A DNA stretch of 64,000 bases from an uncultured Dehalococcoidia bacterium (GTDB taxonomy: Bacteria > Chloroflexota > Dehalococcoidia > Lucifugimonadales > UBA3495): assembly GCA_951812625.1 (NCBI GenBank), contig CATOSP010000002.1, positions 558,001 to 622,000 on the forward strand. The letters run 5' to 3'. The position numbers and the translations under genes were made by a program. Below the pieces are notes generated by a model that did not search any database, was not told the DNA's origin, and worked only from the letters and a program-made list of their open reading frames with translations. Numbering within the stretch: the stretch's first letter is position 1; every line of letters starts with the position of its first letter. Of this stretch, positions 53,433 to 62,456 are shown one piece after another.

Positions 53433-54293
53433 CTACTTGCCGAAATTACGAGCAATGATCTGACCTTCCAACACCATACTGTCCTCACCTGACACCCGGC
53501 CCTCCTTTGCATCGGTAGTCAGCATCACGCTGTCAAACGCGAAGATCGGCTCGTGGGGGATGTGCAGGGCTACATTGCCGCGGCCAGCAGAATCGACCTT
53601 GACTTGCCCTACCCAAGTAGGCTGCTGGTCGTTGCGTGTCAGCATAACATGGTAACTGAAGGGCTCGGGCAGTTCCCGCATTCCGGCTACCATGAGCACG
53701 GCGTGACGGCCATCTTCGTCGACGAGAAGAATCCCTTCAGAGTTTCCCTGGCTGCCCGGAGGTTCCAACACCAGGGGTAGACTGGGCGAATCCATCAGCC
53801 AATAGCTGGCGAACTCGCGGAGTTCATTCAGTGACTGGAGCACCTGGGCCTCGTGGCCAGTCAGCTTCTGCAATCGACTCTCTGTAGCATTCTGTTCCTG
53901 GATCTCATCCAGCTGGTCATTGAGAAGGAAGGTAGCGATAAGGTTAGCGGCTATGAGTCCGACGAACAGCACGATGGCCACGGGGGCCAATGTTCTTTTC
54001 AAGTAAGTTGCCCGGGGGGGCCGCATGGTCTGTTCCTGTTGGAACATCGGGACAGGAGATGTGTCGGGTATGGCATCAATCAACCGGTCGAGGACGGAAG
54101 CATGTGGAGTGAGCTGGTCTATGGACCGTCCCAAGGAGGCTGTGACCCTTTCCAGACGGGCCACTGAGAATCGGCATCTAAGACAGGTATCTAAGTGAGT
54201 CTCAAGTTCGGCAGCCTCCGATTCTTCCAGGGTTCCGAGAGCATAGGCCTCCAGAAGATCTTCGGGGTGCGATAATTTATATGGGTCCATCAT
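53433..54293 (-). CDS. Anti-sigma factor, RskA-like with ZAS motif
   Basis: A 286-residue membrane protein. The cytoplasmic domain has the zinc-binding HLDTCLRC (about residues 32-39; HxxxCxxC), followed by one membrane helix (about residues 100-122) and a ~165-residue outer domain with the RskA-type SYHVMLTRNDQQPTWVG and VALHIPHEP strands. It would hold the neighbouring sigma factor inactive until an outside or redox signal leads to its release or cleavage. It overlaps the sigma gene by 17 bases. The site-2 protease at 12226-13365 is a candidate for cleaving it, but this is speculation. Confidence 0.88.
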   Translation of the reverse strand: MMDPYKLSHPEDLLEAYALGTLEESEAAELETHLDTCLRCRFSVARLERVTASLGRSIDQLTPHASVLDRLIDAIPDTSPVPMFQQEQTMRPPRATYLKRTLAPVAIVLFVGLIAANLIATFLLNDQLDEIQEQNATESRLQKLTGHEAQVLQSLNELREFASYWLMDSPSLPLVLEPPGSQGNSEGILLVDEDGRHAVLMVAGMRELPEPFSYHVMLTRNDQQPTWVGQVKVDSAGRGNVALHIPHEPIFAFDSVMLTTDAKEGRVSGEDSMVLEGQIIARNFGK

Positions 54294-54861
54294 CGATTTC
54301 GCCTTCCAACGCAGCTCGCAGCTTCTTCATCGCCAGACGCACCCGGGTCTTCACCGTACCCAGGGGCTGATCGAGGATTTTCGCCATTTCCGACTGGGAA
54401 TACCCTTGGAAATAGGCCAGCATGATGACCTCACGCTGCTCTTGGGGGAGGGTATCGAGCGCCTCCAGGATGTATTCCCGCTCTATCCTGCGCTCAACCT
54501 CCTCTTCGATAGAAATTCGAGATGATGGGAGCATTTCGAGTTTATCGTATGCCCCTGGGTCGGTGACGTTCTGCGTGCGCCGCCGCGAACGGATCACATC
54601 CACGATCCTGTGATGTGCTACGCTCATGATCCAGGACTTGGGTTCGCCGCGTTCGGCATTGTAACTGGAAGCCTTGGTCCAGATATTCAGGAAGATGTCC
54701 TGGGTCACCTCTTCCGCCAGCGCTTCGTTTTTCAGCATAAACATCGCCAAGGAGTAGACTGAGGAGGAATACCTGGAGTACAAGGCCTCCAGCGCCTCCT
54801 TCTCCGTCATCGCCACCCGAAATATGAGCTGGTGATCGCCCAGTTCCTGGTAATCAATCAC
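54277..54861 (-). CDS. ECF RNA polymerase sigma factor, SigK-like
   Basis: A 194-residue ECF sigma factor. Region 2 has ALYSRYSSSVYSLAMFML and AEEVTQDIFLNIWTKAS (about residues 27-67), with WIMSVAHHRIVDVIRSRRR for -10 recognition; region 4 has LDTLPQEQREVIMLAYFQGYSQSEMA (about 138-164) followed by the helix-turn-helix LGTVKTRVRLAMKKLR. It is the first gene of the sigma/anti-sigma pair. Confidence 0.93.
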   Translation of the reverse strand: MIDYQELGDHQLIFRVAMTEKEALEALYSRYSSSVYSLAMFMLKNEALAEEVTQDIFLNIWTKASSYNAERGEPKSWIMSVAHHRIVDVIRSRRRTQNVTDPGAYDKLEMLPSSRISIEEEVERRIEREYILEALDTLPQEQREVIMLAYFQGYSQSEMAKILDQPLGTVKTRVRLAMKKLRAALEGEIDDGPI

Positions 54862-55218
54862 CCTGTCTCACCTTTTCGTGGGACATTGATTGTAATGTTG
54901 GTGATACGCAGGTGCAGCCATCATGGATTCCCGATTTAGCCCATTAGCTAAGATGTTCGTGAGGACATCCCCAAGTTGCGCAATGTCGCGCACCGTCTCG
55001 TCACAGGTTCCGACCAATCCGTGATGGCATGATACCATAATGAATATCATCGAATCGAGGGTAAGCCCATGGGGGTCGAGGCGGCTTCAGAATCTTCTCC
55101 TATAGCGAATTCTTCCCCCATGGTGACATCCGGCCCTCAACTACCATTCCCATGAACACGAGAACCCATATGCTTCTGGGCACATCAAGCACGGCCTTGC
55201 CGAGGCCCCATCGTCGCG
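54862..55218. other. Gene-free region upstream of the sigma factor gene
   Basis: About 357 bases between the sigma gene start and the MmgE/PrpD stop. No gene, RNA or clear hairpin was identified; an autoregulated sigma promoter would be expected here but I could not identify its hexamers. Confidence 0.45.
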
Positions 55219-56598
55219 CTAGACAACTATGCTGTCGAACAGGGTCTCCAGGTTATTCTGTTGGTCCAGGCCCCACGCCAACTCAAGGACTCGGTCTGCC
55301 CTCTGGTCGCTCAGTATTCCCCTGGTAAGCCCACGGAATTTCCCTTCCACCTCAGAGTCGCTCATAGGGTTTAGGCGGTGGCCCTTCGGGTTCCGGGTCG
55401 AGGCTGATGCCGTTCTCCCCGACTTCTGCGTCACCTCGATCCGGCAGTTGTACTCCTCGGGGTATCTTGAGCTGAATTCAGCGGCTTCTTCCAGGGTCAT
55501 CACCGACATCAAACGGCGCAGGCCGGCATCGCGCAATTTAGCGTCACTAAAAGTAGCCGCGGTTACTTCACCATCCAGGAGTGCAGCGGCAACCAGGTAA
55601 GGAATGCTGTGGTCGGCCGTCTCACGAGTCTTCGGGTCCCACTTCTCCGGCTCGGTGGCTGGGGAACTCACGCCTCCTTGATAGGTAAACACCCGGATAG
55701 ACTCGACCTCAGGAACTGAAACCTGCGGATGGATTTCCACCGCCAGACCGGCGGGGGCTTGCGTATGAATCTGCGACGGGTAGGACTTGAAAGTGGTGTG
55801 CATTATTCGGAACCTGGTCTCTTCGTCCTGGCCGCCGTTGGACCCCTTTGGGAAAGGAGCTATCTGTACTGGACCCCTAATACCCTGCTCCCACAACCCC
55901 CGGCGGCCCTCGAAGGGTTCGCCCGGACCAGTCATGCCCAGTTCAGCCAGTTGAGCGGCGAATATGCCCGCTCTGGTGGAACTGGCCGTTGCGCACCCCT
56001 TCCACATCGACAGTTCTCCAGTCCGCGTCACGCCCAAAGGTAGATTGGGAGTAACGGCCAGGGAAATGGCTTGCCCCATTTGCTCTCGGTCCAACCCCAG
56101 GATTTTGCCTGCGGCGCACGTGGCCCCGATGACGCTGAACATTCCCTGGTCCCAGCCAAGCCCGGTGGTCAGAACCTGATCGCTCAGCCTGCCAAACACC
56201 TCATAGGCCAACACAATGGCTGTAATGAGTTTTCTACCGTCGCTGCCCGTTGGCCCGGCCATTGCCAGGGCCGCCGAGATCATGTCGCTGGGATGACCGC
56301 CTCCAGGCGAGAAGTAAGAGTCGTTGCAGTCCAAGTATCGGATCATGACACCGTTGGCAAACCCTGCCATATCCGGGGACGAATACTGGTCAGTGCACAT
56401 GATCCGTGATGGAGTAGAGCTCGTTATCGTTCCCGCCAACCGCCTGGCCACTGTGGCTGGCTCCGAAGGGTATCCTCCAACTGCGCAGCCAAGGGTATCC
56501 ACCAGAGTGCGTTTGACCTGATGCACCACCTCCGGCCCCAGGTCTTCGTAGGTCAGATCACAAGCGTAGGAACTAAGAAGCTCGGTTGTTGCGTCCAT
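55219..56598 (-). CDS. MmgE/PrpD family protein
   Basis: A 459-residue protein of the MmgE/PrpD fold: KRTLVDTLGCAVGGYPSEPATVARRLAG (about residues 29-56), GMIRYLDCNDSY-type active region (MIRYLDCNDSYFSPGGGHPSDMISAALA, about 86-113), and ISLAVTPNLPLGVTRTGELSMWKGCATA. Known members are 2-methylcitrate and cis-aconitate-type dehydratases/decarboxylases (PrpD, IRG1-like). Substrate unknown. It is followed by an LLM oxidoreductase 17 bases upstream on the same strand. Confidence 0.88.
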   Translation of the reverse strand: MDATTELLSSYACDLTYEDLGPEVVHQVKRTLVDTLGCAVGGYPSEPATVARRLAGTITSSTPSRIMCTDQYSSPDMAGFANGVMIRYLDCNDSYFSPGGGHPSDMISAALAMAGPTGSDGRKLITAIVLAYEVFGRLSDQVLTTGLGWDQGMFSVIGATCAAGKILGLDREQMGQAISLAVTPNLPLGVTRTGELSMWKGCATASSTRAGIFAAQLAELGMTGPGEPFEGRRGLWEQGIRGPVQIAPFPKGSNGGQDEETRFRIMHTTFKSYPSQIHTQAPAGLAVEIHPQVSVPEVESIRVFTYQGGVSSPATEPEKWDPKTRETADHSIPYLVAAALLDGEVTAATFSDAKLRDAGLRRLMSVMTLEEAAEFSSRYPEEYNCRIEVTQKSGRTASASTRNPKGHRLNPMSDSEVEGKFRGLTRGILSDQRADRVLELAWGLDQQNNLETLFDSIVV

Positions 56599-56615
56599 GC
56601 GCAGCCTCCATAGTG

Positions 56616-57461
56616 TTACCGGATTACAACATCGGCTATGCGCTCCAATTCCCTCCCCATATCCTCTTCGTTGTCGCAGAACTCAGGCCGGATTACAACG
56701 CGGTTGGCTCCCGCGTCAAGGAAAGACTGTATTAGTGCCCGGTCAGGTTCCTGGCCATACACGGAGATGTTAAGTGAGGACGGGTCGCGGCCCGCCTCCG
56801 CAGCCATCGCGTCCATTTGCGCCCGGCTGTCTGCGACCTGGGACGGGGTCACGCGGTTAGGGAGCCAGCCGTCGGCGTGGGCCACGACCCGACGCAGCAC
56901 GTTGCGGGCCAGCCCGCCGATGAGAATTGGAGGGTGGGGGGTCTGGACCGGTTTGGGATAGGACTTGACCGGCGGGAAATCGAAGTACCGCCCGTGGTAT
57001 TCTGCCTCTTCCTTGGTCCAGAGTTCCTTCATCACCTCCAGGGACTCCCTTGTCTGGGTCCAGCGGTGGTTGAAGTCCCCGCCCATTATCTCCGTCTCTT
57101 CTCGCAACCAACCGGTACCGATGCCCAGAACAAACCTTCCGTCGCTGTACCGGTCAAGTGCAGAAATCTCCTTGGCCAGCAGCAGGGGGTTGCGTTCCGG
57201 GATCAGGGTGATACCGGTGCAAAGCTTGATGGTTGCAGTCACGGCAGAAGCCCTGGCCAGGGCGATGTACGGGTCGGTGAAGTGAGAATAGCTCTCCGGA
57301 ATTTCCCCACCGGTGGAGGGGAAAGGACTGGCACTGGTCACAGGTACAACGGGATGTTCAGCGTACCAGATCGACTCGAATCCCAACTCCTCGGCCTTGC
57401 GCGCCATAAACGCGGGATCCAGCGTGTAGGCAGGCAAGGGTATGGAAGTTCCTATCGACAT
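56616..57461 (-). CDS. LLM-class, F420-dependent-type oxidoreductase
   Basis: A 281-residue luciferase-like monooxygenase-fold protein: ARKAEELGFESIWYAEHPVVP near residue 20, CTGITLIPERNPLLLAKEISALDRYSDGRFVLGIGTGW (about residues 82-120) and a PHPPILIGG segment (about 179-187). The TIGR03619-type layout points to F420 rather than FMN, although this was judged by eye. It is probably cotranscribed with the MmgE/PrpD gene and may serve the same pathway. Confidence 0.85.
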   Translation of the reverse strand: MSIGTSIPLPAYTLDPAFMARKAEELGFESIWYAEHPVVPVTSASPFPSTGGEIPESYSHFTDPYIALARASAVTATIKLCTGITLIPERNPLLLAKEISALDRYSDGRFVLGIGTGWLREETEIMGGDFNHRWTQTRESLEVMKELWTKEEAEYHGRYFDFPPVKSYPKPVQTPHPPILIGGLARNVLRRVVAHADGWLPNRVTPSQVADSRAQMDAMAAEAGRDPSSLNISVYGQEPDRALIQSFLDAGANRVVIRPEFCDNEEDMGRELERIADVVIR

Positions 57462-57711
57462 TGGTCTACCTCCTACTATTGGCTTGAACGGTGAGTAGCA
57501 GATGGAGAGATTGATTCGGCGTCATCGAGACAACGGACCTTCTAGGAATCGACTGAGGAGGAGCCTCTCCGACATCCGCCTCTTGGGAAATGTACTGCAA
57601 ACACGGATCCTCACCTGATCATAACCTTGCTTTCCATATTACATAACGGAGCTTAGCGGATCTGTAATGAAATCATGAAACTCTTCTGGCACCATCTAGT
57701 TCGAGTTACAA
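57462..57711. other. Intergenic region between CHAT-STAND and LLM genes
   Basis: About 250 bases, AT-richer near 57620-57700. It holds the LLM gene promoter and the 3' region of the CHAT-STAND gene. No clear promoter, RNA or terminator identified. Confidence 0.4.
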
Positions 57712-60700
57712 CTAGAGATTCGGTAGGGCGCCAGGGTCCAGGTCCTCGGGCGGGTCGCCGCCGGTGAAACCTTGCCACCACGTTGTGAATTCTCCCTCCC
57801 CGTACTTGTCGCGCAGGCTACCCAGGTGGGCCTTCACCTGAGGAAGGACTGGCAAGTTGTGGTTCACGGCCAGTTGGAAGGTACGGGCTGCCCACTCCAA
57901 CGCTCCGGGGAGGTCGTTGCGGTCTTCGGCGAGCTTGCCCAACTGGCCATAGGTCCTGGCAATCCGGTCCAGCGACCTGACCTCCTCGAAGGCTTCCAAG
58001 GCGCGCCGGTACCACTGCTCAGCTTTGTCGTATTGCTCGTACTCGTGAAGCAGGAGGCCCAAGTGACGGCACTCGTCACCCGCGCCCCGGCGGTCGCCAA
58101 GTTGCTCGCGTTGCTCCAGGGCCAGTTCAAACCATTCTTCGGCGTCTTCGTAGAACATGCCCCTGGCCTGGCATAGCAGGCCCAAGTGATGAAACTCAAT
58201 GGCCATCTGGTTTTGCATACCGAGACGGTCGCTTAGATGCAGCGCCTGCTGGTACCAACTCTCAGCCTGCTCGAACAGGTAGCGGGCATGGTAAACGGTT
58301 CCGAGTTCATGGAACACCAGAACCACGTTCTCTTCGTCGCGGTTTTCCTCCAGGATGGCACGGGCTTGTTGGTACCAGCTTTCCGCCTCTTCGTACTCGA
58401 ACTTGTACTGCGCCGCCAGACCCAAAGCCCGGTAGTCCTTTACCATCTCCTCGGCATCCCCGATACGCTGGTGGATGGCAAGTGCCCTCTGGAACCAGTC
58501 CTTCGCCTCGGTGTAGCGTCGCTGGTACTGTCGAATCTGCCCGATGCCGAAGTAGTCGTCGGCCTTCGCCTCCTCTTCCTCGGTGTCTTCCAGGATGCGC
58601 AGGGAGCGTTGGAACAACTCCTCAGCCTCTTCCAAGTTCCAGCGGTGCTGCTCTGCCACACCCATCTGATGATAGACGGCGGCGGTGCGCGGATCAGTGG
58701 CTCCCTCCACGGTCGAGTCAAAGTATTCCAACAACTGCTGGTTCAAATCTCCGGCATGATCGAAATCCAGAGTCTCGGTAGCTTCGCTTGCCTCGGTCCC
58801 CAGAAGATATAACCAAAGCTCGATGGCACCCTTGGCCTGCGCTTCCTCTGCACCAAGACCCTCCGGAGCGATTACATCCAGGAGTTGGCGGCGCAGACGT
58901 CTAAGTTCCGGATACCGCTTTTGCATCCGGTAGACCTGGGCCAGTGGTTGGACCAGCACCTGTACGTCCTCCCACTGACCGGCCTCCAATGCCAGTCCCA
59001 AGGCCTGCGTAATGTTGCCTTCCTCGGCCAGCACCGCCGTAGCTCCGGCATCCTGGTTCTCATAGAGGGTTTCCATAAAGTAATCGGCGGTATCGGCATA
59101 TACCCGGACGAACTCTTCCTCTAACTGGCGGATTACCTGCCCGGATGACTGACTCCCCAGCTTTCTGCCGTAGAACCATGGCAGGGCCGGGTGAATCTGG
59201 TAGACGCTGGGGGTGACGGGATCCAGGAACCCTGAAGCCAATGCAGAACGCAACAAGGTCCGGCACGCACCCCAACCCAACTCTTCACCCATCGCAGTGC
59301 GGTACGCTCGTTCCTGGGTGATGTGGGTAAGAACGTCCATCATGACGCGGCGTTGGAACAGAGCCAGGAATGGCAGATGCACTCGGCTCCGCCGCGACAT
59401 GCGGGAGAAGGAGTGTTCCATCAAAGCCGTGAGGAAGGGGTCTCGCCCGTCCTCCAGCGAACTTCCCTCAAGGGTGTCAATTCCCGAGCGCAACTCGTCC
59501 ACTATGACCGACGCAGGGATTCCCTTGAGCTCCGGAATCGCGATGCGCATTGCCAACGGGTGCCCCTCGATCAGGTCCAGTAGCCGGAGGTAGTCGGCGC
59601 CAAGATGGGCCCCAGCGCGTTCTGGTGTTATGGATTCATGAAGGCCGGACTTGTCCTGGAGTTCCCAAGCAAATTCCAGACGGTCATATTGGCTTAGCCC
59701 CATCAATGGATAAGTTGTATACGGAGCAGACAGCCAACTCTCAGAAGACTTCCGGCTGACAAGCAGGACTGAACTGTTACCTCCCTGGGAAAGTTCATTG
59801 ACGAAGGTGTTCAGATCCTCCCTTTCCGAGGGTTCCAGCAGAGCGTTGGCGTCCTGCTCCGGGAAACCGGCAATGCTCTCAACGCTATCCCAGATAAGCA
59901 GGGATGAATGTTCCTGGAGGTATTCCACCACCCATTCCCGCTGCTGTTGACGCGGCATATCCGCGAATGGAAGCCCTATAATGGTGGACCCTATCTCGTG
60001 CACTACCCTCTCCAGGCCCGCGCCAACCTCAAAGGTAGTGTAAAAGACCCCTCCGGGACGCTCCCTGGTATTTTGCACCCAGCGGGCGAACCCCAGAGCC
60101 AATTCCGTCTTGCCAACCCCGGTGTTCCCGGCCATCAGCACAACCCGGTTATCGCGCAACAGGCGCTCCAACTGGGCGATTTCTGTCTGCCTTCCCAGCA
60201 GGCCATGGGGACCACCCTGGGGGATAGTATCCTCCCGCTGGGCCTCGGGTTGGAGATTCGGGGGCGCGAGCGGGTCTGGTCTCTCGACTTCAATAGCCAC
60301 CGGAGCGTATTCGGCAGACTGATAGACCGAGGGGAGTATCCAGTCCCAAAAAACGACACGTCCGGCCGACGACATTCGCTGGGGTTGGCCCATGAGAGCG
60401 TTCCGTGCCAACGCGGCAGCAGCAGCAGCATCTTTTCCCTGTACCGATTCCCTGACAAAGTTGCTGACGAATATCTCCCGGCCTGCTGGAGGGAGAGCAT
60501 GGGGAACAAGAACCGCTTGAGGGACTCCAGCCTCAGTTAACTGGGTACCAACGGTGGACCATGTTGCCGTACTTCCCGATGTGTTATCGTCAGCCGCATT
60601 TAGCATGACAACCGGGATCTTGCCTTGGGCGAGTATTTCTCCCAGCTTGCCGGCCGCCGCAGATTGCCTCACGCCATTCGGACCTTCTAACAGCAGCTGC

Positions 60701-61431
60701 CCCGACCCATCGCAGACTACTGCGTCCAAATGCACCAGGTGGTAATGGCCCTGGCGTTCACTTAGATGCTCCGTCAAAGCGTCCAACGATGCGGGCCGCA
60801 GGTAACTGAGTTCAACCTCAACATCCAGGGACTCCAGGGCCTTCAAGGCTTCCCAGGACATTTTGCCCGGGTTCGCGGGCACGTCTCCTGATGCTCCAAC
60901 AGACTGAGAAATGCTCCCGGTATCCGGCATAGGAGATACCAGAAGCACGTTGAATTGGCTGGTGCTAAGTTCGGCATCAAAAACGGCGAGAGGCCTTTGG
61001 GATGTTCGCCTGACCACCGAAGCCATGCTGGAAGCCACATACCCGGCTTCCGGGTCGTTCATCAGTTCCCATGGCAGGGACAGGAACTCCGGCCGGTCCG
61101 ACACGATGGCAAGTTGGCACTCGGATAGACCCTCGGAACCGGCTCGGGAGAACGCGGCTCCAGCCTCGGGGCTGCCGCGGAAGACCACCTCAAACAGCAA
61201 CCTCCCCAAGTTGCGCAGCCGTTCTTCCACCGCATCCGCCCTAGTTCTGGATGGACCGAACGGGTCTTGCAGGAAACTCCGGAAATACCATCCGATTTCG
61301 CTTTGGTCCGAATGGTTCAGAGGCAGTTGGAAAGTGACCGGCGGAGCGGTTTCCTGCAAATCTCCGTCGGTCCACCGCAACTGGACTTGGCCTTCGCCGG
61401 GCAGGTCTACTATCTCCAGTGACTTCGCCAC
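57712..61431 (-). CDS. CHAT-like / STAND NTPase / TPR protein with degenerate protease site
   Basis: A 1239-residue protein. Residues ~10-370 resemble a CHAT (caspase-like) domain. Its catalytic regions read HLVHLDAVVC (about 230), where active CHAT has HFxGHG, and VVMLNAADDN (about 277), where active CHAT has LNAC, so both the histidine and cysteine appear lost. Residues ~410-720 are a STAND/NB-ARC NTPase: Walker A AGNTGVGKTELALGF (about 434), Walker B SLLIWDS, sensor VLLVSRKSSES and GHPLAM. Residues ~900-1200 hold about seven TPR units (repeating W..A/Y..A.......G). Resembles bacterial NLR-like signalling or defence proteins. No partner genes adjacent; function unknown. Confidence 0.85.
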   Translation of the reverse strand: MAKSLEIVDLPGEGQVQLRWTDGDLQETAPPVTFQLPLNHSDQSEIGWYFRSFLQDPFGPSRTRADAVEERLRNLGRLLFEVVFRGSPEAGAAFSRAGSEGLSECQLAIVSDRPEFLSLPWELMNDPEAGYVASSMASVVRRTSQRPLAVFDAELSTSQFNVLLVSPMPDTGSISQSVGASGDVPANPGKMSWEALKALESLDVEVELSYLRPASLDALTEHLSERQGHYHLVHLDAVVCDGSGQLLLEGPNGVRQSAAAGKLGEILAQGKIPVVMLNAADDNTSGSTATWSTVGTQLTEAGVPQAVLVPHALPPAGREIFVSNFVRESVQGKDAAAAAALARNALMGQPQRMSSAGRVVFWDWILPSVYQSAEYAPVAIEVERPDPLAPPNLQPEAQREDTIPQGGPHGLLGRQTEIAQLERLLRDNRVVLMAGNTGVGKTELALGFARWVQNTRERPGGVFYTTFEVGAGLERVVHEIGSTIIGLPFADMPRQQQREWVVEYLQEHSSLLIWDSVESIAGFPEQDANALLEPSEREDLNTFVNELSQGGNSSVLLVSRKSSESWLSAPYTTYPLMGLSQYDRLEFAWELQDKSGLHESITPERAGAHLGADYLRLLDLIEGHPLAMRIAIPELKGIPASVIVDELRSGIDTLEGSSLEDGRDPFLTALMEHSFSRMSRRSRVHLPFLALFQRRVMMDVLTHITQERAYRTAMGEELGWGACRTLLRSALASGFLDPVTPSVYQIHPALPWFYGRKLGSQSSGQVIRQLEEEFVRVYADTADYFMETLYENQDAGATAVLAEEGNITQALGLALEAGQWEDVQVLVQPLAQVYRMQKRYPELRRLRRQLLDVIAPEGLGAEEAQAKGAIELWLYLLGTEASEATETLDFDHAGDLNQQLLEYFDSTVEGATDPRTAAVYHQMGVAEQHRWNLEEAEELFQRSLRILEDTEEEEAKADDYFGIGQIRQYQRRYTEAKDWFQRALAIHQRIGDAEEMVKDYRALGLAAQYKFEYEEAESWYQQARAILEENRDEENVVLVFHELGTVYHARYLFEQAESWYQQALHLSDRLGMQNQMAIEFHHLGLLCQARGMFYEDAEEWFELALEQREQLGDRRGAGDECRHLGLLLHEYEQYDKAEQWYRRALEAFEEVRSLDRIARTYGQLGKLAEDRNDLPGALEWAARTFQLAVNHNLPVLPQVKAHLGSLRDKYGEGEFTTWWQGFTGGDPPEDLDPGALPNL

Positions 61432-61717
61432 CGCTGCCTCCTGGGCCGCAACGCGGACTTGTTGTAAGCCCCTCTGCGCTGGGATAAAATCAGCTCACCT
61501 TGATTCTCGGAGTTGCTGTCTTAGTCCGGGTTAGCGTATCAATGTACATGGACCGACGGTACCTACAAACCGACGCTAATAGTATCATCGGGTACGATAC
61601 CAGTCCAATACGCGGGGGTCTCCGCGCCATACCGTGACTGCCTTGACCTCAGACCCGGTACTTGCCCGCAGCGGAAAGTCCGGGTCATACTACAGAAGGC
61701 CGGAGGGGAGAAGTCTA
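61432..61717. other. Divergent region between CHAT-STAND and PPOX genes
   Basis: About 285 bases carrying promoters in both directions. No credible hexamer pairs or regulatory motif could be picked out by eye. Confidence 0.4.
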
Positions 61718-62137
61718 GTGATTAGCCTGACCGACGAGATGGCGGAACTTTTGGACTCCGCGCTAGCCGATGGGTATTCGTGTGTAGTGGGCACGGCGTC
61801 CAAGGACGGTTACCCGCAGATTAGTCCCAAGGGCAGTGTGATGGCCTACGATTCTGAGACCCTGGCCTATTGGGAGCGCGCCAAGCGGTCTGCCCTGGAC
61901 AATGTGGCCGAAAACCCTCACGTAGTTGTGTATTACAGCAACTCCGAGAAGCGGATTCGTTGGCGCTTCCACGGAGATGCCACGGTCTACGAGGACGGCC
62001 CGGTGCGCGAGGCTGTGATGGCGCGGACGGTACAGGCGGAGTTGGACAGGGACCCTGAGCGTATTGGCGTAGCCGTGCTCGTCAGGGTGGACAAAATCAC
62101 TGAGTTATCGGGCAACGTCCTGCAACAACGGGACTGA
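61718..62137 (+). CDS. Pyridoxamine 5'-phosphate oxidase (PPOX)-fold FMN/F420-binding protein
   Basis: About 139 residues from a GTG at 61718 with GGAGGGGAG upstream; an in-frame GTG at 61634 would add 28 residues. The split-beta-barrel fold is shown by CVVGTASKDGYPQISPKGSV (about residues 22-41), AYWERAKRSALDNVAENPHVVVYYSN (about 50-75) and a closing VAVLVRVDKITEL. Relatives are FMN- or F420-dependent reductases and flavin-binding stress proteins. It lacks the second PPOX C-terminal domain. Function not deducible. Confidence 0.82.
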   Translation: MISLTDEMAELLDSALADGYSCVVGTASKDGYPQISPKGSVMAYDSETLAYWERAKRSALDNVAENPHVVVYYSNSEKRIRWRFHGDATVYEDGPVREAVMARTVQAELDRDPERIGVAVLVRVDKITELSGNVLQQRD

Positions 62138-62153
62138 CCCTGATGCCGTGATT

Positions 62154-62354
62154 CTAAACCCTGGCGAATATTCCTGAGACCGTGAGCCCATTTCCGGCCA
62201 TGACCATCGATTCAACCAAATCCCCCAACACGTGGAGGTTTGCCGGAATCACCTGGCGCGCGAAGCTCGGGCTAGCGGACATGATGACTTCTCCGTCGAT
62301 GATCTCGAAGCGAGCCATTCCCTCCGGCTCTTTCAAGTATTCGGCGTAGGTCAA
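62154..62354 (-). pseudogene. Uma2-family (PD-(D/E)XK-like) remnant, N-terminal part only
   Basis: A 66-codon ORF: MTYAEYLKEPEGMARFEIIDGEVIMSASPS matches the N-terminus of Uma2 nuclease-like proteins (usual pattern LPExxxRYELIDGElvxxxSP), followed by HVLGDLVESMV. It stops at residue 66, whereas the family is about 180-200 residues with its catalytic D..E.K later, so this is most likely a truncated remnant. Confidence 0.6.
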
Positions 62355-62456
62355 GAGCCGACCTGGAGAGTCATGCCCAGTCCCCCTTGGAACTCGTCAG
62401 GCGGAGAATCGGGCACACAAGGTTACAAACCTCATGTGTCCCGAGACTACCCCGGC

